Positions 17,658-26,862 of a stretch of 64,000 bases of DNA are shown one piece after another (the first letter of the stretch is position 1; every line of letters begins with the position of its first letter). Below the pieces are notes generated by a model that was not told the origin of the DNA, made no database searches, and worked only from the letters and a program-made list of their open reading frames with translations. The position numbers and the translations under genes are program-made. The stretch is taken from assembly GCA_028285105.1 (NCBI GenBank), contig JANQQE010000024.1:372001-436000 (forward strand), read 5' to 3'. The DNA comes from Alphaproteobacteria bacterium (lineage in GTDB: Bacteria; Planctomycetota; Phycisphaerae; UBA1845).

Positions 17658-19364
17658 ATGAGTGACCCGTCCGCCAAATCAAAACCGCCTGCATTGGCTC
17701 AACCCTACCCGCAGGAAACCGTTCGCGAAACGTTCGATTCCATCGTCATCGCGTTCATCCTTGCGTTTGTGTTTCGGGCATTCATCATCGAAGCGTTCGT
17801 CATCCCCACCGGGTCGATGGCGGCAACCCTCAACGGCGCCCATGGCAACATGGTCTGCGAAAACTGCGGGTGGGAATTTGCCTACGGTCTTAACGACCCA
17901 GCCAACGCCCCACGCGGAGCGACGCCATTCGACGAGCAAAGCCTGGCCGTCTGCCAGAACTGTCGATATCGCAACGATACCCGCGAGACCAACGATACCC
18001 GTCGCAACCAGAAAAGCGGCGACCGCATCCTCGTATTCAAATGGCCCTTCGACATCGGCGGCGAGTTGCTGGGGCCGAAACGGTGGGATGTGGTGGTTTT
18101 CAAAACACCGAGCGACGGTACGACAAATTTCATCAAACGGTTGGCAGGCCTGCCCGACGAAGTGCTGCAAATCGTCGATGGCGACGTCTACACCGTTTCG
18201 ACCGATAAGCTTTCCGAAGAAACCATACAATCGCTCGATGATGCCCGCCACCTCAAATACCTTCGCCGCACCAACGGCGATCCGACGGAAATCGCCGAAC
18301 TCAACCAACACGTCAGCGAATCGGTGGGAACCGTTCTCGCGGAACTCGACCAGAAGATGCACATTGCTCGCAAGACAGAGTTGGCCCAGGAAGTACTCTG
18401 GAAAGTCGCGTACGACCACGACTATCCGCCAAAGGAACTCGACGACGATCAGCCGCGATGGGTGGTGACAGATGGCGACAGCGCCTGGACCGTCGGCAAT
18501 CGAACGCTTTCGTTCAACGGAGTCGAGCAGCCCGAGCAGCGCGTCGAACTACATGCTCAACTCAACGGAATGTGTTCGTACAACACGCTTCGCAGATGGA
18601 TCAGTCGCACCCAAAGTCGCCACTTCCCGGTGTCGGACTTGCGGGTGCGGTTCGTACTCGATTTCAAAGAGGCGTCCGGTTCGGTTCGCGTCGGACTGAC
18701 CAAGCGCAGCGAATTGTTCATCGGCGAAATTTCGCCCGACGGCACCGCCCGCATCCTGAAGGCATCGACGGAGCATCCGACGGAAACGACCGAGCTTTGC
18801 TCAACCAACATTCCCAACTTCGACGTCGAGCGAAAGATCGAATTCGAATTTCGAAACGTGGACTATCGCGCGTCGATGCACATCGATGGCGAAACGATTC
18901 TGGCAACCAACGACAATCAGTACGCCCCCGACCTGGCAGAACTTCGCCGGTCGCATCCGCCGAAGACCACGCCACCATACATTGAAGCGGCTGACACCAA
19001 CGTTGAACTTGCGCATGTCGTGGTCGAATTGGATCAGTATTACATCTCGAACAGCGCCCGCCTGCCCTTGGTAACCAACTGGGGCACGCAAAACAATCCG
19101 ATCCTGTTGCGAGACAACGAGTTCTTCATGCTCGGCGACAACACCGCACAGAGCAAAGACTCGCGACTGTGGAACTACGAAGATGTGGGTCCGCACCTGC
19201 AAGTTCGAGGTGAGGGCTATCAGCAGGGAACCGTCCCCCGCGATCAATTGATCGGGCGGGCGTTCTTCGTATACTGGCCCAGCGGACTCAGGACGTCGCT
19301 GATCCCGTTTCTAAAAGACACGGGGTGGATTCCCAATTTCGGAAACATGCGCTGGATTCGGTAG
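17658..19364 (+). CDS. lepB: signal peptidase I with zinc-ribbon and central insertions
   Basis: 568 residues, about twice the usual length. It cleaves Sec/Tat signal peptides outside the cytoplasmic membrane. One membrane segment (FDSIVIAFILAFVFRAFII) precedes the catalytic Ser53 in IPTGSMAATL. The general-base Lys160 is in NFIKRLAGLPDEV. The C-terminal box NEFFMLGDNTAQSKDSR is intact. Between Ser and Lys lies an inserted zinc ribbon, C67-x2-C70...C99-x2-C102. Between Lys and the last box lies a ~300-residue insertion, part of which looks beta-sandwich-like. The ATG at 17658 with AGGA upstream is preferred over the TTG at 17631. Confidence 0.9.
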   Translation: MSDPSAKSKPPALAQPYPQETVRETFDSIVIAFILAFVFRAFIIEAFVIPTGSMAATLNGAHGNMVCENCGWEFAYGLNDPANAPRGATPFDEQSLAVCQNCRYRNDTRETNDTRRNQKSGDRILVFKWPFDIGGELLGPKRWDVVVFKTPSDGTTNFIKRLAGLPDEVLQIVDGDVYTVSTDKLSEETIQSLDDARHLKYLRRTNGDPTEIAELNQHVSESVGTVLAELDQKMHIARKTELAQEVLWKVAYDHDYPPKELDDDQPRWVVTDGDSAWTVGNRTLSFNGVEQPEQRVELHAQLNGMCSYNTLRRWISRTQSRHFPVSDLRVRFVLDFKEASGSVRVGLTKRSELFIGEISPDGTARILKASTEHPTETTELCSTNIPNFDVERKIEFEFRNVDYRASMHIDGETILATNDNQYAPDLAELRRSHPPKTTPPYIEAADTNVELAHVVVELDQYYISNSARLPLVTNWGTQNNPILLRDNEFFMLGDNTAQSKDSRLWNYEDVGPHLQVRGEGYQQGTVPRDQLIGRAFFVYWPSGLRTSLIPFLKDTGWIPNFGNMRWIR

Positions 19365-19776
19365 AGCCGGGAAACACCGGCTGCCTGGCGGTCTAATGTT
19401 TCCAAACCATGTATTCACGGGGTTTTCCACAAGCGCTTGATCCAAAGTGTCACAATTCGACACTGCTTAGCCAGTCTTTCCGATTTGGTGCCCAATCAAA
19501 TGATTCAACGCATCGCCGATTCACCGCCTGTTAGTAAGTCGGTATTCACAATCGAGTTAGATCGAATGGTCAACGCCGAATCAGAACTTGCCTGTCTTAA
19601 ACCCAATTTGCCGATCCACGTGAATCTAGATCGAATCGTTCAACTTGGCGAGCAACTGCCGAAATGTTTTCCACAGACTATCCACAATCGGAAGCCGGCG
19701 CGGCTGGGGTATTCCGCTTGGATCGATGTCGGGTCAGCCCGCTTGCCCGTATGATGGCCCGCGACTTGTAGGAGAT
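19365..19776. other. intergenic region with DnaA-box-like 9-mers
   Basis: In 412 bases without a convincing gene there are TTTTCCACA at 19423-19431 and 19667-19675, GTATTCACA at 19542-19550, CTATCCACA at 19678-19686 and the weaker GTATTCACG at 19411-19419. All are in the same orientation, and three differ from TTATNCACA by one base. A 10-mer TAGATCGAAT recurs at 19558 and 19627. A reading frame at 19437-19754 (105 codons) has no start signal or familiar features. Confidence 0.5.
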
Positions 19777-20532
19777 ATGCATTTGTCTGACCGCCCTTTG
19801 TTGGAATCCAGGAAACTCGTCAAGCGATACAACGGCCGCCCGGTCGTCAACGAGCTTGGCTTTTGCGTACATCCGGCTGAGATCGTGGGCCTTTTGGGTC
19901 GCAACGGTGCCGGCAAAACGACCAGCTTTCGCATGACTGTGGGCATGATCGACCCCGACGGCGGGCAGGTGTTCTTTGACGGCGAGGACGTCACGAACCT
20001 GCCCATGTACAAGCGGGCCCAACGGGGTATGGGATACCTGTCACAGGAACCGAGCGTCTTTCAGCGGCTGACGGTTCGACAAAACCTCCTGGCGATCCTC
20101 GAAACACTCAAGCACCTGTCCAAGTTTGAACGCAACGAGCGAGCAGACCAGCTGGTGGACCAATTCGGTTTGACTCGCCAAGCCCATCAGGAAGCACGCA
20201 CACTATCCGGGGGCGAACGGCGGAAGCTCGAAATCGCGCGGGCCCTCGTCACCGACCCAACACTCATCATGCTCGACGAACCGTTCAGCGGTGTCGATCC
20301 GATTGCGGTCGAGCAGTTGCAAACCGAAATCCTGCGACTCCGCGAAGAAGCTGGCATCGCGATTCTGCTGACCGATCACAACGTCCGCGAGACGCTGGCA
20401 GTTACCGATCGCAGTTACATTATCGATGACGGTAAGGAATTGCGTTCAGGTTCGCCGGCAGAATTGGTGCGCGATCCGCTTGTCAGAAAAACATACCTGG
20501 GCAGCACGTTCCAAGGCGACGAGTTCGATTGA
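19777..20532 (+). CDS. lptB: ABC transporter ATP-binding protein, LptB-type
   Basis: 251 residues. The Walker A GRNGAGKTT is at 41-49, the Q-loop is in YLSQEPSVF, the signature is LSGGERRKLEIARAL, the Walker B is LIMLDEPFSGVDP and the switch His is in LLTDHNVRE. The LSGGERRK-x-EIARAL and DHNVRETL segments are characteristic of LptB, the ATPase that powers LPS extraction from the inner membrane (LptB2FGC). No lptA/C/F/G is nearby. AGGAG at 19770-19774 is only 2 bases from the ATG, so the TTG at 19783 (8 bases away) is an alternative start. Confidence 0.9.
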   Translation: MHLSDRPLLESRKLVKRYNGRPVVNELGFCVHPAEIVGLLGRNGAGKTTSFRMTVGMIDPDGGQVFFDGEDVTNLPMYKRAQRGMGYLSQEPSVFQRLTVRQNLLAILETLKHLSKFERNERADQLVDQFGLTRQAHQEARTLSGGERRKLEIARALVTDPTLIMLDEPFSGVDPIAVEQLQTEILRLREEAGIAILLTDHNVRETLAVTDRSYIIDDGKELRSGSPAELVRDPLVRKTYLGSTFQGDEFD

Positions 20533-20561
20533 CCGAACATCATCTCAAAATGACCGCGCCT

Positions 20562-21281
20562 CTATAGTGCGAAGAGCCATAGCGAAAACGCCGCGACAAA
20601 CAGCACGATCGCCAACCACCCGAGTACAACCCGAAGTCGCAACTGAATGCGCGTAAACGGACGGTCGAGCAATTCCAATACGACGCAGACCGCGCGGGTT
20701 ACCGGTTCGAGACGCTCGCACATCATCGCAAACTTCTTGTTGAGTTCAGCAACCCGTCGCGACGGTTCCTTCACTTCAATGGCTGGCTCGGTTGTCTTCG
20801 CCGCTACGAGCGATTCGGTCTTGGTTGCGGCACCGGCAGCCGGCAACGAGATCGAACTCTTCGACTTTGGCGATTCTGATTTCGATGATGCCGAATCGGA
20901 TGTTGCGGTGTCCGATTTTTTGGGAAGTGAAATCGATTTTGCCGGTGGTAGTTTCAGCCCTTTGCCGGGCGTTTTCTTTTTCTCGCCGCCCAACTCTTCG
21001 GTCGCTTCGTTGAGGGCGTGCTCGGCTTCCTGCATATGCAGTTCGGTGGTCGCTTCGACGTCGGTCTCGTCGCCAAAGTAATCTGGATCCTCAAACTGCG
21101 ACGGTGGTTCTTCACCGATCTCTTCCGACAATTCGCTGGTCAATGCCTCGGCTTCTGCCAGCAGTTCGCCGATCTCCGAAAGCGGATCGGATTCTGAAGA
21201 ACCGGGATCTGCGGAACCCGAATTCGGAGAACCCGGGTCCGGTGAACCGGGATCTGGATTTTTGTTTTGGTCGTCGGACAT
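20562..21281 (-). CDS. hypothetical acidic protein with C-terminal membrane anchor
   Basis: 239 residues. The first ~30 residues are a Pro/Gly/Ser/Asp repeat (PDPGSPDPGSPNSGS). Acidic and Ser/Lys-rich low-complexity stretches follow to about residue 165 (SDSASSKSESPKSKSS), then a helical segment RRVAELNKKFAMMCERLEPVTRAVCVVLELL, and the protein ends with one membrane segment (WLAIVLFVAAFSLWLFAL). The layout is of a tail-anchored, largely disordered cytoplasmic protein. No family recognised. It is convergent with lptB and divergent from rsmE. Confidence 0.7.
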   Translation of the reverse strand: MSDDQNKNPDPGSPDPGSPNSGSADPGSSESDPLSEIGELLAEAEALTSELSEEIGEEPPSQFEDPDYFGDETDVEATTELHMQEAEHALNEATEELGGEKKKTPGKGLKLPPAKSISLPKKSDTATSDSASSKSESPKSKSSISLPAAGAATKTESLVAAKTTEPAIEVKEPSRRVAELNKKFAMMCERLEPVTRAVCVVLELLDRPFTRIQLRLRVVLGWLAIVLFVAAFSLWLFAL

Positions 21282-21387
21282 TTCCTGATCGCTGCGCTCT
21301 ATCGCTTGGCCAATACGTAGGTTATCGGAATCTCATGCTGACCAACTTGGGATTGTTCAGCCCCCCAAACCTGCAATAATAGCCCTC

Positions 21388-22119
21388 ATGGCCGCCCACC
21401 GCTTTTATGTCCCCGATCTGCAAGATGGAATTGTCGATCTTTCCGCAAACGAAGCCCATCACGCCAACTCGGTCATGCGCCTCAAAATCGGCGATGCGGT
21501 CGAACTTTTCGACGGAAACGGGACCATGGCAGCCGCTTCGATCCAAGCCATCGGTAAGCGAAAATGCTCAATCGAAGTGGGTGACATCCGGAAAGTAAGC
21601 CGCCAAAGATCGAACCATCTGACGCTCGCTATCGCAATACCGAAAGCGCCGCGACAATCGTTTCTGTTCGAAAAATGTACCGAACTTGCCGTCGATGCCA
21701 TCCTGCCGGTGACATTCGAACGCAGCGTCGTGAAAGCCTCGTCGTCGAGCGTCGCAAAGTGGCAGCGAACCGTCATCGAAGCCGGCAAGCAATGTCGCAC
21801 CGCTTACCTGCCGAAAATCCTCGATCCGGTCTCGTTCGGTACAGCAACCCATTCATTCGCCTCCAACGAAGTGCAATGGACCTGCGACCCGACAGCCAGC
21901 AAAACCATCGCGGATCAAATCGCACAGTTGAGCGCCGAGCAACCCTGTCGCGTATGGATCGGGCCGGAAGGCGGGATGACCGACGACGAAATCGACGTGC
22001 TTTCTAAACACGGGGCGATCGGCATTGGCCTTGGCAGCAACATTCTTCGGATCGAAACGGCCGCCCTCGCAGTAGCTGCTGCCTTCACATTTCATCGCCG
22101 CAAAATTACTGCCACCTGA
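21388..22119 (+). CDS. rsmE: 16S rRNA (uracil-1498-N3)-methyltransferase
   Basis: 243 residues. A SPOUT-fold methyltransferase that modifies U1498 of 16S rRNA using S-adenosylmethionine. The N-terminal PUA-like domain starts HRFYVPD and has ANEAHHANSVMRLKIGDAV-type sequence. The SPOUT domain holds FLFEKCTELAVDAILP, the cofactor loop IGPEGGMTDDEID and the knot segment LGSNILRIETAA. All family signatures are intact and the length is normal. It is followed by the tRNA-Gln gene on the same strand. Confidence 0.95.
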   Translation: MAAHRFYVPDLQDGIVDLSANEAHHANSVMRLKIGDAVELFDGNGTMAAASIQAIGKRKCSIEVGDIRKVSRQRSNHLTLAIAIPKAPRQSFLFEKCTELAVDAILPVTFERSVVKASSSSVAKWQRTVIEAGKQCRTAYLPKILDPVSFGTATHSFASNEVQWTCDPTASKTIADQIAQLSAEQPCRVWIGPEGGMTDDEIDVLSKHGAIGIGLGSNILRIETAALAVAAAFTFHRRKITAT

Positions 22120-22182
22120 ATCGCTAAATCCCAGCATCCGCTCTGGCCGAAATAAATCCAGACAAAGCATTCTGCCGGCAAT

Positions 22183-22211
22183 TTGGCAGAAATGAACGGC
22201 TATGCTAGGAT
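22183..22211 (+). promoter_or_regulatory. candidate promoter for tRNA-Gln
   Basis: TTGGCA (22183-22188), a 17-base spacer and TAGGAT (22206-22211), placing the start of transcription roughly 20 bases upstream of the tRNA. Confidence 0.4.
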
Positions 22212-22236
22212 TGTCTCGTCGCACAAAAACCAAACT

Positions 22237-22309
22237 TGGCCCGTGGTGCAATTGGTAGCACGTCTGACTCTGGATCAGAAGGTTCTAGGTTCGAGCCCTA
22301 GCGGGCCAG
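22237..22309 (+). tRNA. tRNA-Gln (anticodon CTG)
   Basis: A complete cloverleaf: acceptor TGGCCCG pairs with CGGGCCA, D arm GTGC/GCAC, anticodon stem TCTGA/TCAGA with loop CTCTGGA (anticodon CTG), T stem CTAGG/CCTAG with loop TTCGAGC. The discriminator base is G and the CCA is not encoded. The U1-A72-type first pair is typical of glutamine tRNAs. A strong terminator follows 9 bases later. Confidence 0.95.
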
Positions 22310-22318
22310 TTAGTTAGG

Positions 22319-22370
22319 AGCCTATCCGAATAACCATTAAATCGCCGATGGTTGTTCGGATAGGCTTTTT
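22319..22370 (+). terminator. intrinsic terminator after tRNA-Gln
   Basis: A 19-base stem: AGCCTATCCGAA plus TAACCAT pairs with ATGGTTG plus TTCGGATAGGCT, with one wobble, a 10-base loop and a T run. It closes the tRNA transcript. Confidence 0.9.
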
Positions 22371-22807
22371 GTCACATGCAGATCTGCAGTTTCCGCTAAC
22401 TTGCAAATTCCAAGTTGGAGGCAACTCACCGAAGACGCTTGAGACAGGCTTGTTTGAAATTCTCGTCTCCATCCCTAGAGGATGGTGTATGCGATGTGTT
22501 CGGAGAGTGATGCGAGTTTTCGCCGAGTATTTCGTTGTCCTACTAGCTTGTTTAATTGGCGGTATTTGAAGAGTACTCGCAAAAAACCATCGCGCCACCA
22601 CTCGAAACGGACTCAACAGGTGTTCGCTAAGACCCCTGTCTAACTTGGCGTGTCCAAGATGAAATGAGCCCGCACCCACGCCGCGGTGGCGATCGTAAAT
22701 GCCGTCCGCCGCATGACCCTTTGTCGAACCGAAATGACCGATCGCGGCCAGGACAGTAAAGTGCTTTGGGTTATTCTCTACGAAAGTGGATACTCACGAT
22801 CGTTGGC
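22371..22807. other. intergenic region, no gene seen
   Basis: There are 437 bases between the tRNA terminator and the broken methyltransferase. Short open frames exist but lack start signals and family features, and I see no repeat. Confidence 0.4.
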
Positions 22808-23745
22808 TCAACCACCTGACTTCTGCAACACAAGCCCGGAAGCATACAACGGATTATCGGCATGTCGATGACTCGTCATATACCATCGCAAGACCGGAAA
22901 TACTCCCGGCGTGTATAGACATGCCGCTTTTAGGACGTTCCGCAAACCCGATCGCCCTTTAACCTTGAATCGCTCGCGACTGAACGTCAGCTTCGGTTGC
23001 CATTTTCGCTCACGATGCACAAGATCATAATCAAGCTTCTTGGCATAATGCTCCATTGTATGTTCGCCAAGAAAATAAAGGTGATCTCCAAGGTTCCAAT
23101 TGAATTGATGGTGTGGAAGTGCTCCCGGTCCCACCTCGCTGGTGTGCAGGACAGCCACCCCACCCGGAACGAGGATGCGTCGAATGCATTCGAGTGTCTG
23201 CGTCGGCGAGGTTATATGCGAGAACACGTTTGTCAGGATCACGTCCGTCTAAGAATCAGACGGCAAATCCAGATCTTCAAGTGGTTCGCCAAAGATCTGC
23301 GCCTGCGTCGTTTGTCGTGCCATCGCTAGGCGATCATTAGTCAGTTCAATGCCCTCGGCCTCGATACCGCATTCTTTGGCCAAACGTATTAGCGTCCCGG
23401 CACCACAACCGATATCAAGCCACTTACCTTGAGGTGCAAACTTTCGCGTCAGATTAATGCAATCTAGCAGATGTTTCGCCGCCCCCCTCCGCTTACTTCT
23501 CCTTCCAACTGCAACTCCGCACTGTTGACTGATTCACCATCGCCCATTTTGCCATGGTGGATTTCTGTGATTCGTTGATCTCGTGACGGCATCGGAGAGA
23601 AATAATAAAGACCACAATCTTTACATCGTCCGAGATCGACATTTGAATCGGTAAATGCATATTCCCAGTCGGTCTTGCCGCGACAGTCGCACGCGACGAC
23701 ATCACGGCCTAACTTAATGTTACTTGTCGCCGTACTTGAAACCAT
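22808..23745 (-). pseudogene. SAM-dependent methyltransferase with N-terminal zinc-binding domain, broken
   Basis: Three pieces of one class I methyltransferase are visible. The first (23745 to about 23485) has a zinc-binding start CDC...CKDCGL and ends at a stop after the frame is lost in a run of six G on the minus strand (plus-strand C run near 23480-23486). One extra G there would continue into the second piece, which holds the SAM loop WLDIGCGAGTLIRLA. That frame ends at a TAG (23249-23251) within PSDS-stop-TDVILTNVFSHI and resumes to 22808 with the C-terminal half. So there is one frameshift and one nonsense codon. Either lesion could in principle be a sequencing error, but two make decay more likely. 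A GTG at 23242 could start the last piece alone, without the cofactor site. Confidence 0.8.
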
Positions 23746-24036
23746 TGCCTCGCTCCTGGAATCAGATGGGAGGGCACCTCAGTGCCCAATTGATCCCGTT
23801 TTCGCACACTCTAGGTTGAAATACTACGAACCAGCAATTCTGATCAGTTGCGCTCGGTCAAGACCATTGCCAACGCCATTTATCGACGCATTGGCATGAT
23901 TCACAATTTGGTAACCGACACGAAATGCCATGGCAGGAATAGTCGTCGAATGACATCGTACACTTGAATTCGCAAGGAATTCAATAGGCCATTTTCCAGC
24001 TATTGGGAGATGGCGTTTGAACCCGAACAACACCAG

Positions 24037-25257
24037 TCACTTCACAAAAGCAAAAGCCTGTGTAGCCAGTTCTGCAATGTGCTGCCCTATGGCGATGGAC
24101 GCGGTGGCCGCTGGCGATGGTGCGTTTAATACGTGAATGAATTGGTTGCTTTCGATGATGCGAAAGTCGTCTACGAGCGAACCATCCGGTTCAATGGCTT
24201 GAGCGCGGACACCGCAGCCGGCTGGCTTCAAGTCTTTGGCGGTGACACTAGGGATGAGTTTTTGCAGTCCAGAGACGAAGGCTTTTTTGCTCAACGATCG
24301 ATGCCACTCGCCGAGGCCCATCCGCCAGTGTTTGCCGATGAGTTTCCAGAGTCCGGCGTAGGTGGCCATATCAAGGCAGTCGCGCGGTGAGCAACTGAAC
24401 TTGTCGTACCCTTCGCGTTTGAACGCAAGCACCGCGTTCGGACCGGCTTCCACGCCGCCGTTGACCATGCGCGTGTAATGCACACCGAGAAACGGAAACT
24501 GCGGATCGGGCACGGGGTAGATCAGGTTGCGTACGAGATTGCATCGCGACTCGACGAGTTCGTAGTACTCGCCACGAAATGGCACGATCCTAAGCTTCGG
24601 ATTGACGCCGCACATCCTGGCAACGCGATCGGATTGCAGCCCGGCACAATTGATAACGTGCTTGCAGCGCTTCAACCCGCGCGACGTCGTCAGCGTGATG
24701 CCATCGCCAACGGCACGAACATCGGTCACCTTCGCATGCGTATCGATCTGGTGGCCGGCATCGCGAATGACTTTGGCATACGCCTGAGCCACCGCGACGT
24801 AATCGACAATACCCGTCTGCGGAACCCACAAGCCAGCCACGCCAGTAACGTTCGGCTCGCGTTCGCGCAATTGCGCGGGATCGAGCCATTCAAGACCATC
24901 AAGACCATTCGCCTCACCGCGTTCAGCCAGCATCTGAAGCGTCGCCACTTCCGCATCGCTCGTAGCCACCACAACCTTGCCGCAGCGCTCATGGGTAATC
25001 CCATGCTCTTCGCAAAATGCGTAAAGCTGCGTTCGCCCCGAGGTGCAAAGACGGGCCTTGAGCGACCCGGGTTTGTAATAAAGCCCCGAATGAATCACCC
25101 CGCTGTTGTGCCCAGTCTGATGCTGAGCCAACCGCCCCTCGGCTTCCACTACGATAAGCCGGAGCCCACCAAAGCGCGACAGCGCCATAGCAGTAGCAAG
25201 GCCGACAATCCCCCCGCCAATGATCGCCACGTCATAGGTTGTCGAATTGCTCGGCAT
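24037..25257 (-). CDS. lhgO: L-2-hydroxyglutarate oxidase
   Basis: 406 residues. An FAD-dependent oxidoreductase (DAO family) converting L-2-hydroxyglutarate to 2-oxoglutarate. The dinucleotide motif VAIIGGGIVGLATAMAL is at the N-terminus. HNSGVIHSGLYYKPGSLKA and the C-terminal SPAATASIAIGQHIA are characteristic of LhgO. The ATG at 25257 (MPSNSTTYDVAIIGGG) gives a normal start; a longer frame reaching 25314 would add 19 residues without family support. It stands alone between the broken methyltransferase and ruvC, divergent from ruvC. Confidence 0.92.
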   Translation of the reverse strand: MPSNSTTYDVAIIGGGIVGLATAMALSRFGGLRLIVVEAEGRLAQHQTGHNSGVIHSGLYYKPGSLKARLCTSGRTQLYAFCEEHGITHERCGKVVVATSDAEVATLQMLAERGEANGLDGLEWLDPAQLREREPNVTGVAGLWVPQTGIVDYVAVAQAYAKVIRDAGHQIDTHAKVTDVRAVGDGITLTTSRGLKRCKHVINCAGLQSDRVARMCGVNPKLRIVPFRGEYYELVESRCNLVRNLIYPVPDPQFPFLGVHYTRMVNGGVEAGPNAVLAFKREGYDKFSCSPRDCLDMATYAGLWKLIGKHWRMGLGEWHRSLSKKAFVSGLQKLIPSVTAKDLKPAGCGVRAQAIEPDGSLVDDFRIIESNQFIHVLNAPSPAATASIAIGQHIAELATQAFAFVK

Positions 25258-25390
25258 TTGAAGGCTCTCAGTGATTCGGAAGGCTCTTCTCTGATGTCGG
25301 CTTTCGTTGCGCAATGCCTTTAGAACAACGTCTGTAGCTGGGTTTTGGAATTTGCCTTGTCCCGATACACTGTGATGGTACGTTTAACTG

Positions 25391-25897
25391 ATGCAAGACG
25401 GTGAAGCGACAGACATTTGCGGAATCGACCCAGGTTTGGGCACCACCGGTTATGCGATTGTTCGCGTGACCGGCGGGCGGCCCCGCATTGTCGATGCTGG
25501 CGTGTTTCGGGCAACGGCTACTTTGCCGCTTTCTGAACGCCTCGTGCAATTGACCGACGACTTCTCTGCCGTCATTGAGCAATACCGCCCGTCGATGGTT
25601 GGCGTTGAGAAATTGTATTCGCACTACAAGCATCCGAAGACCGCAATACAAATGGGTCATGCACGCGGTGTGCTGCTGTCGGTGGCTGGCCGATCGCAGA
25701 TTCCGATCATCGGGATGGCCGCTACCCGCATCAAACGATTCCTCACCGGAAATGGCCGAGCCAGCAAAGTGCAAATGCAGGCCGCGATCCAGGCGACGTT
25801 CAATCTGCCCGCCCCCCCCGAGCCCAACGACGTCGCCGACGCCATCGCCATTGCCTATTGCTGCGCCGCAGAATCGGCTGCGACGATGACACGATGA
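25391..25897 (+). CDS. ruvC: Holliday junction resolvase RuvC
   Basis: 168 residues, RNase H-like fold. It cleaves Holliday junctions processed by RuvAB. Catalytic acidic residues are visible in GIDPGLGTTGYAI (N-terminal Asp), VGVEKLYSHYK (Glu) and PNDVADAIAIAYC (C-terminal Asp pair). Length is normal for the family. It opens a same-strand cluster with ruvA and ruvB, interrupted by a thioredoxin-like gene. Confidence 0.95.
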   Translation: MQDGEATDICGIDPGLGTTGYAIVRVTGGRPRIVDAGVFRATATLPLSERLVQLTDDFSAVIEQYRPSMVGVEKLYSHYKHPKTAIQMGHARGVLLSVAGRSQIPIIGMAATRIKRFLTGNGRASKVQMQAAIQATFNLPAPPEPNDVADAIAIAYCCAAESAATMTR

Positions 25898-26085
25898 TGC
25901 CCGCAATTGCAACGCATGTGGGCACAATTCGCCGGCTATGTAACACCGAAGTACCCAATGGGCATGTTTCAAAGTCGAAATTAGCATTGCGGCATTCGGC
26001 GCGATACGATGCGGAAAACCGGATGGTTGGGGAAATCCATCCAAGACCGATCGCCTCGAACAAAAAGAACAACCGGAGACGCAAA

Positions 26086-26787
26086 ATGAAATTTCAAACC
26101 CGTTGGATTGTCGCCTTGCTGGCCGCCGCATTCTTGATTCCTAGCCCAACTCCGGTTGCCGCTGACGAAACCCAGGATGAAATCAAAGCTGAATTGGCTG
26201 CCGTTCGAAAAGACCTGACCGAACTGCGTAAGGAAATGAAGCAAGTCCTTGCCCAACTCAAAGCCATCAAAGCCGGTCAAAACAAAAAAGCACCCACGCG
26301 AACTCGCCCTGCAATGCAAATGCTCGGCAAACCCGCGCCGGAAAAATCCTTCGTCACGACCGACAACACCGAGCGCAAACTCGGCGGTAAAGACGAAAAG
26401 GTTAAGCTGGTATGCTTCTACGCCTCATGGTGCGGATACTGCAAACGCACACTGCCGAAATTCCAGAAGCTTCAGGAAAAATACAAAGACAAAGATGTCG
26501 AATTCATCGCCATCAGTCTCGACGATCGCACCGGCAAGCGCAAGAAAACCGAACAGCAGGTGATCGACCATTACTCCAAAATGGGAATGGAAATGCCGCT
26601 CTTCCTTGACGGTAAGAAGGATATCGGCAAGGCGTACAAGGTGTCGAGTTTCCCGACGTCATTTGTCGTGGGTAAAGACGGCGTGATCGAAGCCGTTCAC
26701 GTTGGCGGCCCGACCGACATCGACGACCGCGTTGCCAAGCAGCTCGACACGCTTCTATCGGGCAAGTCGCTGGTTAAGAAGTCCTAG
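26086..26787 (+). CDS. TlpA/ResA-like secreted thioredoxin
   Basis: 233 residues from the ATG at 26086, with GGAG (26074-26077) 8 bases upstream. Signal peptide WIVALLAAAFLIPSPTPVAA. A coiled coil spans ~30-62 (ELAAVRKDLTELRKEMKQVL). A thioredoxin-fold domain from ~80 holds the redox site CGYC at 116-119 in YASWCGYCKRTLP and the cis-Pro loop SFPTSFVV. The family reduces or oxidises disulfides outside the cytoplasm, for example in cytochrome c maturation, matching the System II genes at 13-17 kb. It is inserted between ruvC and ruvA. Confidence 0.88.
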   Translation: MKFQTRWIVALLAAAFLIPSPTPVAADETQDEIKAELAAVRKDLTELRKEMKQVLAQLKAIKAGQNKKAPTRTRPAMQMLGKPAPEKSFVTTDNTERKLGGKDEKVKLVCFYASWCGYCKRTLPKFQKLQEKYKDKDVEFIAISLDDRTGKRKKTEQQVIDHYSKMGMEMPLFLDGKKDIGKAYKVSSFPTSFVVGKDGVIEAVHVGGPTDIDDRVAKQLDTLLSGKSLVKKS

Positions 26788-26862
26788 GTCTTAAGCGAGT
26801 CGCAGCCATCCGAAGGTGTGTGGCTCAAAATCAAAATCCAGTTCTCACGGACGAGTGTTGGC

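Noticed and set aside
19437-19754. 105-codon frame between lepB and lptB
   Set aside because: No ribosome binding site or recognisable composition, and it spans the DnaA-box-like cluster.
24478-25323. 281-codon plus-strand frame opposite lhgO
   Set aside because: Antisense shadow of a well-supported oxidase, with no start signal or domain.
25268-26131. 287-codon minus-strand frame opposite ruvC
   Set aside because: Covers ruvC and the start of the thioredoxin gene, both secure on the plus strand; the translation is Arg/Gly/His-rich noise.
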